From Bradyrhizobium sp. 199 (lineage in GTDB: Bacteria > Pseudomonadota > Alphaproteobacteria > Rhizobiales > Xanthobacteraceae), in assembly GCF_023073355.1 (NCBI RefSeq), contig NZ_JADPJI010000006.1:62001-126000 (forward strand): a stretch of 64,000 bases of DNA. Direction: 5' to 3'. This document shows positions 16,547-24,956 of the stretch, one piece after another (the first letter of the stretch is position 1; the number at the start of each line of letters is the position of its first letter). A model generated the notes under the pieces. That model was not told the origin of the DNA. It did no database searches and saw only the letters and a program-made list of their open reading frames with translations. The translations under genes and the position numbers were made by a program.

Positions 16547-17853
16547 GCTGCGTCCTGCGCGGAGAGTCCCTTTAGATCGGCGATCAGCGATGCAAAGCCC
16601 TCCACCCTGAGATGCACGTCTACCCTCGCAGCGGTCACGACCACTCTCGCAGCAAGCAGCTGCAAAATCCTAGACTGTTCGGCGGGAAATAATTCCGCCC
16701 AGAGCTCGTCAAAGTTAAGGAGGGCGTTGCGCACCGAAAGCTCTGTGACGCGAGGACTTTGAGAGCGCATCTGCTTCCAGGTTGCCACGATCAATTCTGG
16801 GGAGGCGATCACGCGGCGGATCTGGTCAACGACCATCTCTTCGATTTCTCCTGCCGGGACGCGCAGGATGCTGCGGGGTGAGGCGGAGCCCTTCATCGCT
16901 TGCTGGCTAACGTAATAGCGGTACAGCTTTCCCCGGCGACGAGTATGGGTAGGAGACATCGCCACCCCCACGCCGTCGACAATCAGGCCTTTAAGCAGTG
17001 CAGGGGTCTGAGCCCGGTGTTTTGCAGCCCGCTTGCGAGGGCTCTCCTGCAGGATTGAATGTACCTCGTCCCAAACGTTCCGCTCGATGATGGCGTCGTG
17101 CTCGCCGGGGTAGGCAGTGCCCTTGTGCACGGCATCGCCGATGTAGGTTCGGTTGTTGAGCATCTTGTACAGCACGCCCTTGTCTATCGCTTGCCCGTAG
17201 CGATTGCGGACGTTCTTCTGCTGGAGTTCGCGGGCGAGGAGGGTGGCAGAGCCTAGAGTCGCGAACCTGCGGAAAATCCACCGTATTGTCTTCGCGTCCT
17301 CTTCATTGATGACAAGCTTGCGGTTTTTGACCTCATAACCGAATGGAGCCCACCCGCCCATCCATATCCCCTTCTTGCGAGAGGCTGCGATTTTGTCGCG
17401 GATACGCTCACCGGTGACTTCACGCTCGAACTGGGCAAAAGACAGCAGGACGTTGAGCGTCAGCCGCCCCATGGATGTTGTAGTGTTGAAGGATTGCGTA
17501 ACTGAGACGAACGTGACCGAGCGACGGTCGAAGGCTTCCACCAGCTTAGCAAAATCCATGAGGGACCGGGACAAGCGGTCAATCTTGTAGACGACGACAA
17601 CGTCAATCCTGGCGGCCTCGATATCCGCAAGCAGGCGTTTGAGCGCAGGACGCTCCAAAGTGCCACCCGAGAACCCGCCGTCATCATAGCGATCGGGGAC
17701 CAAAAGCCAGCCCTCATGCTTGTGGCTCGTCACATAGGCCTCGCAGGCCTCCCGCTGGGAGTCCAAGGAATTGAACTCCATGTCGAGGCCTTCCTCGCTG
17801 GACTTACGGGTGTAAACCGCACACCGCACCTTGCGAACGATCGGCTTGGTCAT
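16543..17853 (-). CDS. Large serine recombinase (resolvase/integrase family)
   Basis: A 436-residue site-specific recombinase that cuts DNA through a serine-DNA link. The resolvase domain begins CAVYTRKSSEEG with the nucleophile at Ser18, followed by DRYDDGGFSGGTLERP, VVVYKIDRLSRS and NVLLSFAQFEREVTGERIRDK. A recombinase domain follows (GYEVKNRKLVINEEDAKTIR to about residue 290). The C-terminal region lacks the Cys pairs of a zinc ribbon. The ATG at 17853 overlaps the preceding gene's stop by 4 bases, which rules against the longer frame starting at 18009. It is the only recombinase seen in the window and probably mobilises its own cassette. Confidence 0.93.
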   Translation of the reverse strand: MTKPIVRKVRCAVYTRKSSEEGLDMEFNSLDSQREACEAYVTSHKHEGWLLVPDRYDDGGFSGGTLERPALKRLLADIEAARIDVVVVYKIDRLSRSLMDFAKLVEAFDRRSVTFVSVTQSFNTTTSMGRLTLNVLLSFAQFEREVTGERIRDKIAASRKKGIWMGGWAPFGYEVKNRKLVINEEDAKTIRWIFRRFATLGSATLLARELQQKNVRNRYGQAIDKGVLYKMLNNRTYIGDAVHKGTAYPGEHDAIIERNVWDEVHSILQESPRKRAAKHRAQTPALLKGLIVDGVGVAMSPTHTRRRGKLYRYYVSQQAMKGSASPRSILRVPAGEIEEMVVDQIRRVIASPELIVATWKQMRSQSPRVTELSVRNALLNFDELWAELFPAEQSRILQLLAARVVVTAARVDVHLRVEGFASLIADLKGLSAQDAA

Positions 17854-18296
17854 GCGGGAGCCCGCTGAGTTTTCAAGCCGAAGAAAACCAGGCCATTCCA
17901 TCTGGTGCCAGTTATGGCCCTGGCGACGGCGGAAAGCGATTTGAAGGGCCGGCCCTGGTACTCGAAGTCGCTGTCGCGGACCGTCACCCGATGCTCCACA
18001 CCCTTCCACTCGCGGATTAACTGAGTGCCGCTGACGGGCCGATCCGACGATTTGTGCCGGAGAGGTCTGCTTCCCTTCGCCGGCAGGTCACCAGCCAATG
18101 CCTCCAACCGGCGCACGGTTTCCGCCGACAGGCCCCCGAACGCCAGCTCCTGAATCCGGTAAGCCAACCGGCTTTCGAGGAAGCGGCGGTTATAGGGGGG
18201 CGGCTCCGTATCGAAGAGCGTGCGCCACTTGGCCTTTAGAGCCGTCGTTGGCCCGCCTTTTAGGGCGGCCAGTTGCGCCAAAACGGGGTCATTCAT
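17850..18296 (-). CDS. DUF2924 family protein
   Basis: A 148-residue protein of the DUF2924 type, recognised from the opening LAQLAALKGGPTTALKAKWR, the PPPYNRRFLESRLAYRIQEL segment, and the end DSDFEYQGRPFKSLSAVARA followed by ITGTRWNGLVFFGL. The last part resembles small DNA-binding beta-helix modules. DUF2924 genes are commonly located directly before serine recombinases, and here the stop overlaps the recombinase start by 4 bases. The function is unknown; a recombination directionality or accessory role is inference. Confidence 0.85.
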   Translation of the reverse strand: MNDPVLAQLAALKGGPTTALKAKWRTLFDTEPPPYNRRFLESRLAYRIQELAFGGLSAETVRRLEALAGDLPAKGSRPLRHKSSDRPVSGTQLIREWKGVEHRVTVRDSDFEYQGRPFKSLSAVARAITGTRWNGLVFFGLKTQRAPA

Positions 18297-18492
18297 ATGC
18301 GTTCACCTCGGGAGAGAAAGGTGGCGCATGACCGCTCTGGTTGGCACTGTAGTGAAGTGAAGTTTCTCCGGTCTGACTCGATAATCCACTGGACTTCCGA
18401 GCGTGAAGACGCATGAGGCCAGCGGCAAGTATCTCGCCGATTTCGGTAAGCCGCTTGTCGACTTCGGGATCTGTATCGTCGAGAATCGCCAT
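18289..18492 (-). CDS. Small conserved protein at the head of the recombinase cassette
   Basis: A 67-residue protein overlapping the DUF2924 start by 8 bases. It begins MAILDDTDPEVDKRLTEIGE and continues LAAGLMRLHARKSSG, a helix pattern I associate with small proteins heading DUF2924/recombinase operons in rhizobia. The rest is Ser/His-rich and probably disordered. Four genes thus form a tightly overlapping operon. No function is known to me. Confidence 0.7.
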   Translation of the reverse strand: MAILDDTDPEVDKRLTEIGEILAAGLMRLHARKSSGLSSQTGETSLHYSANQSGHAPPFSPEVNAYE

Positions 18493-18595
18493 TTCCGAAT
18501 GATGGCTTCGGAGTAGCGAGAAAAACAGACCAAAACACTTGTGAACGAACGCGCGCGGCTACAAAACAAGCCGTTCGCACCGATGCGCAAAGGGC

Positions 18596-19330
18596 TCAAC
18601 GCTCCCGTCTTCTTCCGTGGAGTTTCCACTCGTCGGGCGCGAGCTCTTTCCGCAACGATCGCAGCGTTGACCTCGAAACCCCCTCACCGAACCGCTCGCG
18701 CGCTGCCTCGAGGTCATCATCTCGGCTGGGCGCGTTCCCGCTCTCCCGATTGGATGAGATCCAGCTCGAATACCATCTGCGCAACTCCGCCAGAGAATGT
18801 CTCTTCGCGCCTAGTGTCTTGGGTATGTCCCGATCGCCGCTGAACACAAGAATGCCTGATATTTCGAGCCTGCCCCCTTTTGCGGTGGATTCGCGATAAT
18901 CCGGCTCAAGGAGGCGCCAGCGATCTGGAAGGATCTTTGTGGGTGGCGAATCTAGAGGGGTATCGGCTGCGTAGCCCGTTGCAACGAGCTCGCCCCTCAG
19001 GAGCTTTCCGTGGATTTCAGATTCCAGCTGACGCCGGGCACGCTCAAACTGCATCGAGCCCGCGTTGTATTCGCGCTGCTCTTCTCGGGACATTTCATCA
19101 AAGGGATAGAAGGGTGGGCCATCAAAGCCATCCAGCCTGCGGCTCCACGCCATTTCTGCATCGAACTGGTTCCCATAGAACAGCATCGCTTCCCACAAGG
19201 GGAGACCATCCTTCGGCTTTACTTGTCGCCAGAACGGCTCGGGATTGCTGTCATCACCAAAGTGTTCATCCACATCGTCAGCGTGGTCGCCGCTGCGACC
19301 GTTCAATTTGGTTGGCACTCTACGTTTCAT
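18596..19330 (-). CDS. Hypothetical protein with C-terminal HTH-like segment
   Basis: A 244-residue, highly charged protein, not recognised as a whole. The middle is rich in aromatic residues and acidic helices (PLWEAMLFYGNQFDAEMAWSR region, then EEQREYNAGSMQFERARRQL). The C-terminal 60 residues (LEAARERFGEGVSRSTLRSL, then RKELAPDEWKLHGRRR) look like a DNA-binding helix-turn-helix with a basic tail. It lies 103 bases upstream of the recombinase operon on the same strand and may belong to the element. Its role is unknown. Confidence 0.6.
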   Translation of the reverse strand: MKRRVPTKLNGRSGDHADDVDEHFGDDSNPEPFWRQVKPKDGLPLWEAMLFYGNQFDAEMAWSRRLDGFDGPPFYPFDEMSREEQREYNAGSMQFERARRQLESEIHGKLLRGELVATGYAADTPLDSPPTKILPDRWRLLEPDYRESTAKGGRLEISGILVFSGDRDIPKTLGAKRHSLAELRRWYSSWISSNRESGNAPSRDDDLEAARERFGEGVSRSTLRSLRKELAPDEWKLHGRRRER

Positions 19331-19539
19331 TTCTCAGCCGTTCTCAGCTTTACGCATGAGAACAGAGCAAAATTCGTCGAATGTCGAGAGGGGGACGTAT
19401 TCGCAACTAAGTAGCTGAAATTCGCAGCCTTTTAGAAACTGGCCGAAATAAACTGGCCGCCTAATTTGCCAATTTAGTCAATCCTTCAAATCTTCCTCAA
19501 AGTGACGCTGTGTTTCGCACGTTTGCGAATGGAGCCGTC

Positions 19540-19752
19540 ATGACCAGACACTTAAACCAGCTTGAACTGGCACGTCGTTGGAGTATAAGCCCGCGCACCC
19601 TGGAGCGCTGGCGTTGGACGGGTGATGGACCCCGTTACATCAAACTGAAAGGGCGGGTCGCATACCGCGAGGCGGATGTAGAAGCCTTTGAGGCTGAACG
19701 TCTGATGGAGAGCACCCAGCAGCCAGTTCGGGCTGAAGCGGTGCAGCCGTGA
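19540..19752 (+). CDS. AlpA/excisionase-like helix-turn-helix protein
   Basis: A 70-residue DNA-binding protein: LNQLELARRWSISPRTLERW followed by RYIKLKGRVAYREADVEAFE is a winged MerR/AlpA-type helix-turn-helix, as in phage excisionases and regulators. GGAG precedes the ATG at 19540 at good distance, which favours it over 19510. Its stop overlaps the GTG start of the next gene. It is probably the regulatory gene of the phage-like segment that follows. Confidence 0.8.
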   Translation: MTRHLNQLELARRWSISPRTLERWRWTGDGPRYIKLKGRVAYREADVEAFEAERLMESTQQPVRAEAVQP

Positions 19753-20621
19753 GTGAGCGAGGCGTCTTCGCTGTTGACCGCGGCGTGTTTGACCATCCGA
19801 AGTTCTCGCACAATGGGCCGTTGAGCCGATTGGAAGCTTGGCTATGGCTGCTCTCGAGGGCAGCCTGGCGGCCGATGAGGTTCCGCATCTCCGGAAGGGT
19901 CATTGAAGTACAGAGGGGCCAACTCGCCGCGTCCACGCGCTTCATGGCGGATAGCTGGCGTTGGAAAGAGCCTCGAGTAAGGCGATTCCTCCACCTGCTC
20001 AAAACCGATCCGGACAATGACGCAGAGATCGACACGCAAACCGACGCGGGCGTTACCGTCATAACTATCCGGAAGTACGATCGATATCAGCGGGTAAGCC
20101 TTCCTGCCGACGCACTCGGAGACGCGGGGGGCAACCGAGGAGCGACGCACGATCAACGCAAAGAAGAAAGCATTAAAAACATTATAGGTTCAGAAGCTAA
20201 AGCTTCTGGCGATGCGAATGATCCTGCTATTCCTGAACGCGAGTATTTCTTGCGCGGGAGGCAGGTCCTCGGAAGGAGCAATGGAGGCCTTATCGCCAAG
20301 CTCCTCAAGGCTAAGGGTGGAAACGTCCCATTAGCGCGAGCGGCGATCGAGCAGGCATCTCAAAAGCAAAATCCAATCGAGTACGTAGCGGCAATTTGCC
20401 GAGGACCGCCGGCAGCACGTCCGGCGACCGCTCACCAGCAGGAAAGGCAAATGGGAAGGGAGATCCTCGATGATATCGGCGAATTTATCAGCAGCCACAG
20501 CAGCAAAACGGATTTTGGGCTTCTACGACACGATACCAGCGATGGATCCGAAGGCGTTTGCGGCCGGCCTGGTGGAAATCTTATCGAGCTATCCCCCTCC
20601 AGTCGTCGCAAAAGCTGCTAG
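19749..20621 (+). CDS. Phage-like replication-associated protein
   Basis: A 290-residue protein starting at a GTG that overlaps the stop of the HTH gene. The first 120 residues (FDHPKFSHNGPLSRLEAWLW, RGQLAASTRFMADSWRWKEP, VRRFLHLLKTD) resemble the winged-helix region of phage replication/primosome proteins that assess a DNA substrate. The last 80 residues carry no recognisable domain and overlap the next gene, which is in another frame, by 152 bases, so this tail may be a degraded extension. Replication function is inferred from pattern and position. Confidence 0.6.
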   Translation: MSERGVFAVDRGVFDHPKFSHNGPLSRLEAWLWLLSRAAWRPMRFRISGRVIEVQRGQLAASTRFMADSWRWKEPRVRRFLHLLKTDPDNDAEIDTQTDAGVTVITIRKYDRYQRVSLPADALGDAGGNRGATHDQRKEESIKNIIGSEAKASGDANDPAIPEREYFLRGRQVLGRSNGGLIAKLLKAKGGNVPLARAAIEQASQKQNPIEYVAAICRGPPAARPATAHQQERQMGREILDDIGEFISSHSSKTDFGLLRHDTSDGSEGVCGRPGGNLIELSPSSRRKSC

Positions 20622-20847
20622 CCCATCCACCGGGCTTGCTTCGGTTGTCCCCTATCCGAACCTCGCCAAGTTCAAGCAGCATCTCGATGCATGGCGCGAG
20701 GAGTACTACGCGGATTTGGACCAACGAGAACGAGCAAATCGAAGGCGTCTTCCAGAGCCTCCACGAGAACCCGAAGCGGAAGCCAGAATCGCCAAGGGGA
20801 TGAAAGAACTTGTCGAGCAACTTAAGCGGGGCACCGGTCCCATGTGA
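20470..20847 (+). CDS. Small phage-related protein of unknown function
   Basis: A 125-residue protein with a good ribosome binding site (GGGAAGGGAG before the ATG). Its N-terminus (AAKRILGFYDTIPAMDPKAF, then LVEILSSYPPPVVAKA) matches a type I associate with short phage/prophage genes next to replication modules. The C-terminal half is a charged helix (DAWREEYYADLDQRERANRR). It overlaps the upstream gene by 152 bases in a different frame. No function can be given. Confidence 0.6.
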   Translation: MISANLSAATAAKRILGFYDTIPAMDPKAFAAGLVEILSSYPPPVVAKAASPSTGLASVVPYPNLAKFKQHLDAWREEYYADLDQRERANRRRLPEPPREPEAEARIAKGMKELVEQLKRGTGPM

Positions 20848-21045
20848 CGCGGTCAGTGCGGCGTGTGAGTCCGGCTTATCGGGGTCAACACAGAATAGGT
20901 CCGTGTTGCAAAAAGATCACGGAGTTAACCAAGAATTGACTAGGAAAGCCGAACCTATGTCTCGCTTCAACATTCTAACTGTATAGTGTGCAGCCAATGT
21001 TCCTACTTCGTTCTCTTCTCTTTGTTCGCACCTGAGGGGGTTGGA

Positions 21046-21663
21046 ATGGCTCCAGTCTGGTACAACGCGCGCAAAGCAGCACAAGTCGCAGCATTTTTCG
21101 CGAAAGCGTCTGGCGGCAAGATCAACGTGCTGAAGTTGGTCAAGTTGATCTATTTGGCTGACCGGCTTGCTTTGGAAACTTTCGAAAGCCCCATTCTCAA
21201 CGACAAGTTCGTTTCGATGGACCACGGTCCCGTAAACTCAATCACCTTGAACTACGTTAACGGCATGTCGGATGATAGGGATGAGTGGGCTGAGTTTATA
21301 ACCGATCGTTCTGGTCACCAAATTGGTCTTGCTAACTCCGAGTTGAAACTTCACGATCTTGATGAATTGAGTACTGCTGAGTTGAAGATTCTTGAACTCG
21401 TTTGGCTTAAACATGGGAAGCTAAATCAGTTCGAGATTCGGGACTTCACACATAAGCATTGTCCAGAGTGGGAAGATCCAAGGGGGTCGTCCGAGCCTAT
21501 TCCCCTCGAGCGAATCTTCAAGTTTCTAGGTAAGACGGATAGCTCAGCGTTGGCGGCTAAGGTGGAAGCCGAGCGCAATGTAGACCAGTTGTTTGCGAGC
21601 ATTGATGACCTTCCAACCCTTGAAGAAGGCGACTCTGCTTATGCCATCAGGGCCGCCAGGTGA
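21046..21663 (+). CDS. Panacea-domain (SocA/DUF4065-like) antitoxin
   Basis: A 205-residue protein of the Panacea family, the general-purpose antitoxin domain that includes SocA and GepA. The hallmark opening is visible (NARKAAQVAAFFAKASGG, then INVLKLVKLIYLADRLAL), as are SMDHGPVNSITL and the later helix LSTAELKILELVWLKHG. The ATG at 21046 is preceded by GAGGGGGTTGGA; an upstream in-frame ATG at 20986 looks unlikely. The partner toxin gene starts inside its last 23 bases. In known systems the antitoxin binds and neutralises an adjacent toxin. Confidence 0.85.
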   Translation: MAPVWYNARKAAQVAAFFAKASGGKINVLKLVKLIYLADRLALETFESPILNDKFVSMDHGPVNSITLNYVNGMSDDRDEWAEFITDRSGHQIGLANSELKLHDLDELSTAELKILELVWLKHGKLNQFEIRDFTHKHCPEWEDPRGSSEPIPLERIFKFLGKTDSSALAAKVEAERNVDQLFASIDDLPTLEEGDSAYAIRAAR

Positions 21664-22009
21664 CCCTGATCGCTTGCATTTGTGGGTCGTTCTAACTGAC
21701 CCCTGTTCTCTCGAAGCGAACTTGATCGTCAGTATTTCGACCATTCGAGAGGGCCGCTTCCATGATCCAGCTTGTGTTTTGGAACCCGGAGACCATCGGC
21801 GAATAACGGCGCCGAGCTGGGCGAACTTTCGCATGGGTCGCGCCATTCATTGCCGCGTTCTCGTAAAGGGTGAAGCTGCGTGGCTTTACCGCGCGGACGC
21901 ACCAGTGACAGATGCTGTTATCGAAAAACTTTGTGCCGGGCTCATGGAGTCCGACCATACGCCGCTGCGTCTAAAGCGCTATTTTGAAGGAACAGCGCCA
22001 GCGTTCTGA
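21641..22009 (+). CDS. Putative toxin partner of the Panacea antitoxin (PemK/MazF-like candidate)
   Basis: A 122-residue protein overlapping the antitoxin gene by 23 bases. It starts PSGPPGDPDRLHLWVVLTDP and continues with LIVSISTIREGRFHDPACVL and EPGDHRRITAPSWANFRMGR, a beta-rich pattern like MazF/PemK-fold toxins, which bind and cut RNA. Catalytic residues cannot be assigned with confidence. Overlap and context strongly suggest a two-gene toxin-antitoxin module, but the fold assignment is a judgement from the pattern. Confidence 0.65.
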   Translation: MPSGPPGDPDRLHLWVVLTDPCSLEANLIVSISTIREGRFHDPACVLEPGDHRRITAPSWANFRMGRAIHCRVLVKGEAAWLYRADAPVTDAVIEKLCAGLMESDHTPLRLKRYFEGTAPAF

Positions 22010-22493
22010 TTCTTCGCAGCACGCTGCTGATCATCAATACTGCTCGAGTTGTGCCCGCCTACTCCCGATTCAAATCAGTGGCTGATTTGCTGCGTCAGGA
22101 AGCGAGACCATGTACGCGTCTCAACCCTGGCTCGTGTTGACAGTGCTGCCGCCCAGGACATCGCGCAGAAGTGTCACAACCGCAGCATTTCCGAATACCT
22201 AAGGCAAGAGGCAGCGTCCCTAAGACGGCGCCAATGCCAGAATTTCGACCGAACAGCGCGTTCATGCGCAATCATGCGCAGCCAAGTGTCATTGTGCGAC
22301 CCTTTAGTGTGAAATAACTTCGCTTTGCCGCTTTCGAGCGGGGGGGGGCGGTCAGATTTCTACGCCCTTTCGGTCTCGGACCGGTGCCGGCCATGCACCC
22401 GCAAAGCCGCGAAATTGGCGAGGGGGTATGCCCATCTTAGCGGGAGTGAATGTCCGGTGACTGCGCGGTGATTGGGTTCTGAAAGGAGCAGGG
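22010..22493 (+). other. Intergenic region before the ParB-methyltransferase
   Basis: About 480 bases without a supported gene. A short frame at 22049-22312 contains a RHH-like scrap (SISEYLRQEAASLRRR) but has no good start and is probably not a gene. A run of ten G residues lies at about 22341-22350. Confidence 0.45.
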
Positions 22494-23801
22494 ATGACCT
22501 TACGACGGTCCACTAACTCTGATGGTAATCGCAAAACAGCGCACGTTTGCGTAAGCCCTGGCAAACCCCTGCATGTTGAGTATCGAAGCCTAGAAAGCCT
22601 CATTCCATATGCCCGCAACGCCCGCACTCATTCAGACGCGCAAGTTGCGCAGATTGCCGCATCGATCCGTGAATTCGGCTGGACTAATCCCATTCTCGTG
22701 GACGGCAATAGCGGGGTGATCGCGGGCCACGGCAGGCTATTGGCCTCCCGTAAGCTCGGACTGCTAGAAGTGCCTGTTATCGAATTAGCGGGGCTCTCAG
22801 ACGCCGCCAAACGCGCCTACGTGTTGGCCGACAACAAGCTCGCTCTCAATGCCGGATGGGATGAGACCATGCTTGCTCTCGAGGTGGGCGAACTCTCGGC
22901 GCTTGGCGCCGACCTGTCACTTTCAGGTTTTTCCGACACGGAATTGATAGCTCTGGCGACCAAGCAAAAGCAGGGGCTGACAGATCCTGATGATGTCCCC
23001 GACCCGCCTAAGGAGCCGGTCACGAGAACTGGCGATGTCTGGCTGCTGGGCCGACATCGTCTGATCTGCGGCGATTGCACGGATAAAGCCACAGTCGAGA
23101 AGCTGCTTTGCAAAGTTGAGCCTCACCTGATGGTGACCGACCCGCCTTATGGCGTCAGCTACCGACCGGAATGGCGGAACGAGGTAGTTCGCAGCGACGG
23201 CAGCACTGTCGCGGCAAGGGCGACCGGCACCGTCCTGAACGATGACCGGGCCGACTGGCGCGAGGCTTGGACCCTTTTCCCTGGAGAGGTGGCCTACGTT
23301 TGGCACGGGGCTTTGCACGCAGCCGCCGTTGCCGAGAGCCTCCAATCAACCGGCTTCGCCATTCGTTCGCAGATCATCTGGGATAAGGCCCGGCTTGTCA
23401 TCGGCCGTGGAGACTACCATTGGCAGCACGAACCCGCTTGGTACGCAGTGAGAAAAGGTAAAACGGGTCACTGGGGCGGCGGCCGCAAGCAAACCACCGT
23501 TTGGAGCATCTCTCACCAGAAGTCTGAAACGGGACACGGTACGCAAAAGCCCGTCGAATGCATGAAGCGACCCATCGAAAACAACTCGTCCCCGGGTCAA
23601 GCAGTCTATGAGCCGTTCAGTGGATCCGGCACGACTATCATCGCTGGGGAGATGACAGGCAGAGCCTGCTACGCGATTGAGCTATCGCCTGCTTACGTTG
23701 ATGTTGCCGTTCAGCGGTGGCAATCATTCACGGGAGAGTTGGCTCGTAACGAGTCGACTGGCGAGGTCTTCCGAATGCATCCCAAGCCGACCAAAGCCTG
23801 A
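22494..23801 (+). CDS. ParB-like nuclease domain / DNA methyltransferase fusion
   Basis: A 435-residue phage-type protein. Residues 28-110 form a ParB/Srx-like domain (LESLIPYARNARTHSDAQVA and VIAGHGRLLASRKLG). The C-terminal 250 residues are a class-beta N4/N6 DNA methyltransferase: the catalytic motif DPPYG at about residue 216 comes before the AdoMet-binding FSGSGTT at about 375. It could methylate adenine or cytosine in an unknown site. Translation starts behind AAAGGAG. Such fusions are common in temperate phages and often protect phage DNA. It is followed directly by a terminase small subunit gene, which confirms phage origin. Confidence 0.9.
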   Translation: MTLRRSTNSDGNRKTAHVCVSPGKPLHVEYRSLESLIPYARNARTHSDAQVAQIAASIREFGWTNPILVDGNSGVIAGHGRLLASRKLGLLEVPVIELAGLSDAAKRAYVLADNKLALNAGWDETMLALEVGELSALGADLSLSGFSDTELIALATKQKQGLTDPDDVPDPPKEPVTRTGDVWLLGRHRLICGDCTDKATVEKLLCKVEPHLMVTDPPYGVSYRPEWRNEVVRSDGSTVAARATGTVLNDDRADWREAWTLFPGEVAYVWHGALHAAAVAESLQSTGFAIRSQIIWDKARLVIGRGDYHWQHEPAWYAVRKGKTGHWGGGRKQTTVWSISHQKSETGHGTQKPVECMKRPIENNSSPGQAVYEPFSGSGTTIIAGEMTGRACYAIELSPAYVDVAVQRWQSFTGELARNESTGEVFRMHPKPTKA

Positions 23802-23802
23802 G

Positions 23803-24291
23803 ATGCGTGGTCGAAAGCCGACGCCAACACATCTCAAGCTTCTCCACGGAAACCCGGGGAAGCGATCGATAAATCAAAGGGAGCCAGCTCCCGAAGTGAG
23901 AGCTCCGACTTGCCCCTCGCATCTTTGCCCAGCCGCTAAGGCTGAGTGGAAGCGGCTTGCTTCACAGTTAGTGATCCTTCGGATACTTACCGATCTTGAT
24001 CGAGGGGCGCTTTCCGCATACTGCCAAGCCTATGGTCGATGGGTGGAGGCCGAGCGAAAACTCCATGAGACGCCGATGCTATTGAAGCTCCCGTCAGGAA
24101 TTGTTCAGCAAAACCCCTGGCTCACTATCGCCAACAAGCAGCTGGAGCTGATGCACAAATATCTAACGGAGTTCGGCTTATCCCCGGTTTCCAGATCGCG
24201 AGTGTCCATCGCACCCGCGACTCCGGGCCGAAGCAAATTCGAGGGATTGCTTGGGCAGCACTGTGAGCGCGATGAATTTTTCGACGATTGA
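23803..24291 (+). CDS. Phage terminase small subunit, P27-like
   Basis: A 162-residue protein starting MRGRKPTPTHLKLLHGNPGK, the typical opening of P27-family small terminases, which recognise phage DNA for packaging. The helical centre (CPAAKAEWKRLASQLVILRI and LDRGALSAYCQAYGRW) fits the family. The ATG follows the methyltransferase stop codon by 1 base. No large terminase, portal or capsid gene follows; the next genes are on the other strand and unrelated. It is therefore a leftover of a prophage. Confidence 0.88.
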   Translation: MRGRKPTPTHLKLLHGNPGKRSINQREPAPEVRAPTCPSHLCPAAKAEWKRLASQLVILRILTDLDRGALSAYCQAYGRWVEAERKLHETPMLLKLPSGIVQQNPWLTIANKQLELMHKYLTEFGLSPVSRSRVSIAPATPGRSKFEGLLGQHCERDEFFDD

Positions 24292-24422
24292 ATTTTGGCC
24301 GCCGTCGTCACGTTAAGTTCCCGGACGCTTTGCAATTGTACGCAAACGCGCAGCTAAAGCACGACCAGCTCGGACAGCTCCGCTCCGCTTCGCCGTGTCG
24401 ATTGGCCGTGCTTTAGCGCGCT

Positions 24423-24644
24423 TTATCGGGATGCAGGCGCTGCTGGCGTGGTGCCGGTTGGGGAGGCGGGAGTTGCCGGGCGGGTAGTGGAACCAACTGT
24501 CGCTCCAGAGCCGGAATTGTCAGCTGTGCGATGGTTGCCCCAGGGCGCCCACATGAACACCAGTGCTAGTACGATCGCGGCAGCGATGCCCGCCCACAAG
24601 CCCGTGCTCATGCCGCCTTGGCGGCGATTTAGATCATCACGCAT
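24423..24644 (-). CDS. Small single-pass membrane protein of unknown function
   Basis: A 73-residue protein with a charged N-terminus (RDDLNRRQGG), one membrane segment (TGLWAGIAAAIVLALVFMW) and a Gly/Ser/Thr/Pro-rich tail likely exposed to the periplasm. A GAGGAG site precedes the ATG at 24644, which decides the start. It lies downstream of the motor-like operon on the same strand, after a 312-base gap. No function can be assigned. Confidence 0.65.
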   Translation of the reverse strand: MRDDLNRRQGGMSTGLWAGIAAAIVLALVFMWAPWGNHRTADNSGSGATVGSTTRPATPASPTGTTPAAPASR

Positions 24645-24956
24645 ATGTATCTCCTCAATGACTGCCCAAAAGAGCAACAGGCCCTTATCCGATTCGTTCC
24701 CGCTTGCGGCGCGTAGAATGAACCGCAGCGGTCATCTTCGATCACGTTGGGCCGCTAGGGCTTCGCCGGGCTGCACTGGGGCACGCCCGTTGCCGGCGCC
24801 CGAACGCGCTCCGGCAGCGGACCGCCCTGGTTAATCTCAGGGAATCTCGCGGCGCAAGCTGACCCTCAGAGAAGCGGGAGATCTCGCCGCAAAGGCGGCG
24901 TCATGGGGCTATGTGCAATCATTAAACCGACTAAACCATCTCATAGGTGTCATTGC

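Noticed and set aside
22049..22312. Small possible ribbon-helix-helix gene
   Set aside because: Only a short stretch looks helical, the start lacks a ribosome binding site, and the rest of the product is Cys/Arg-rich noise.
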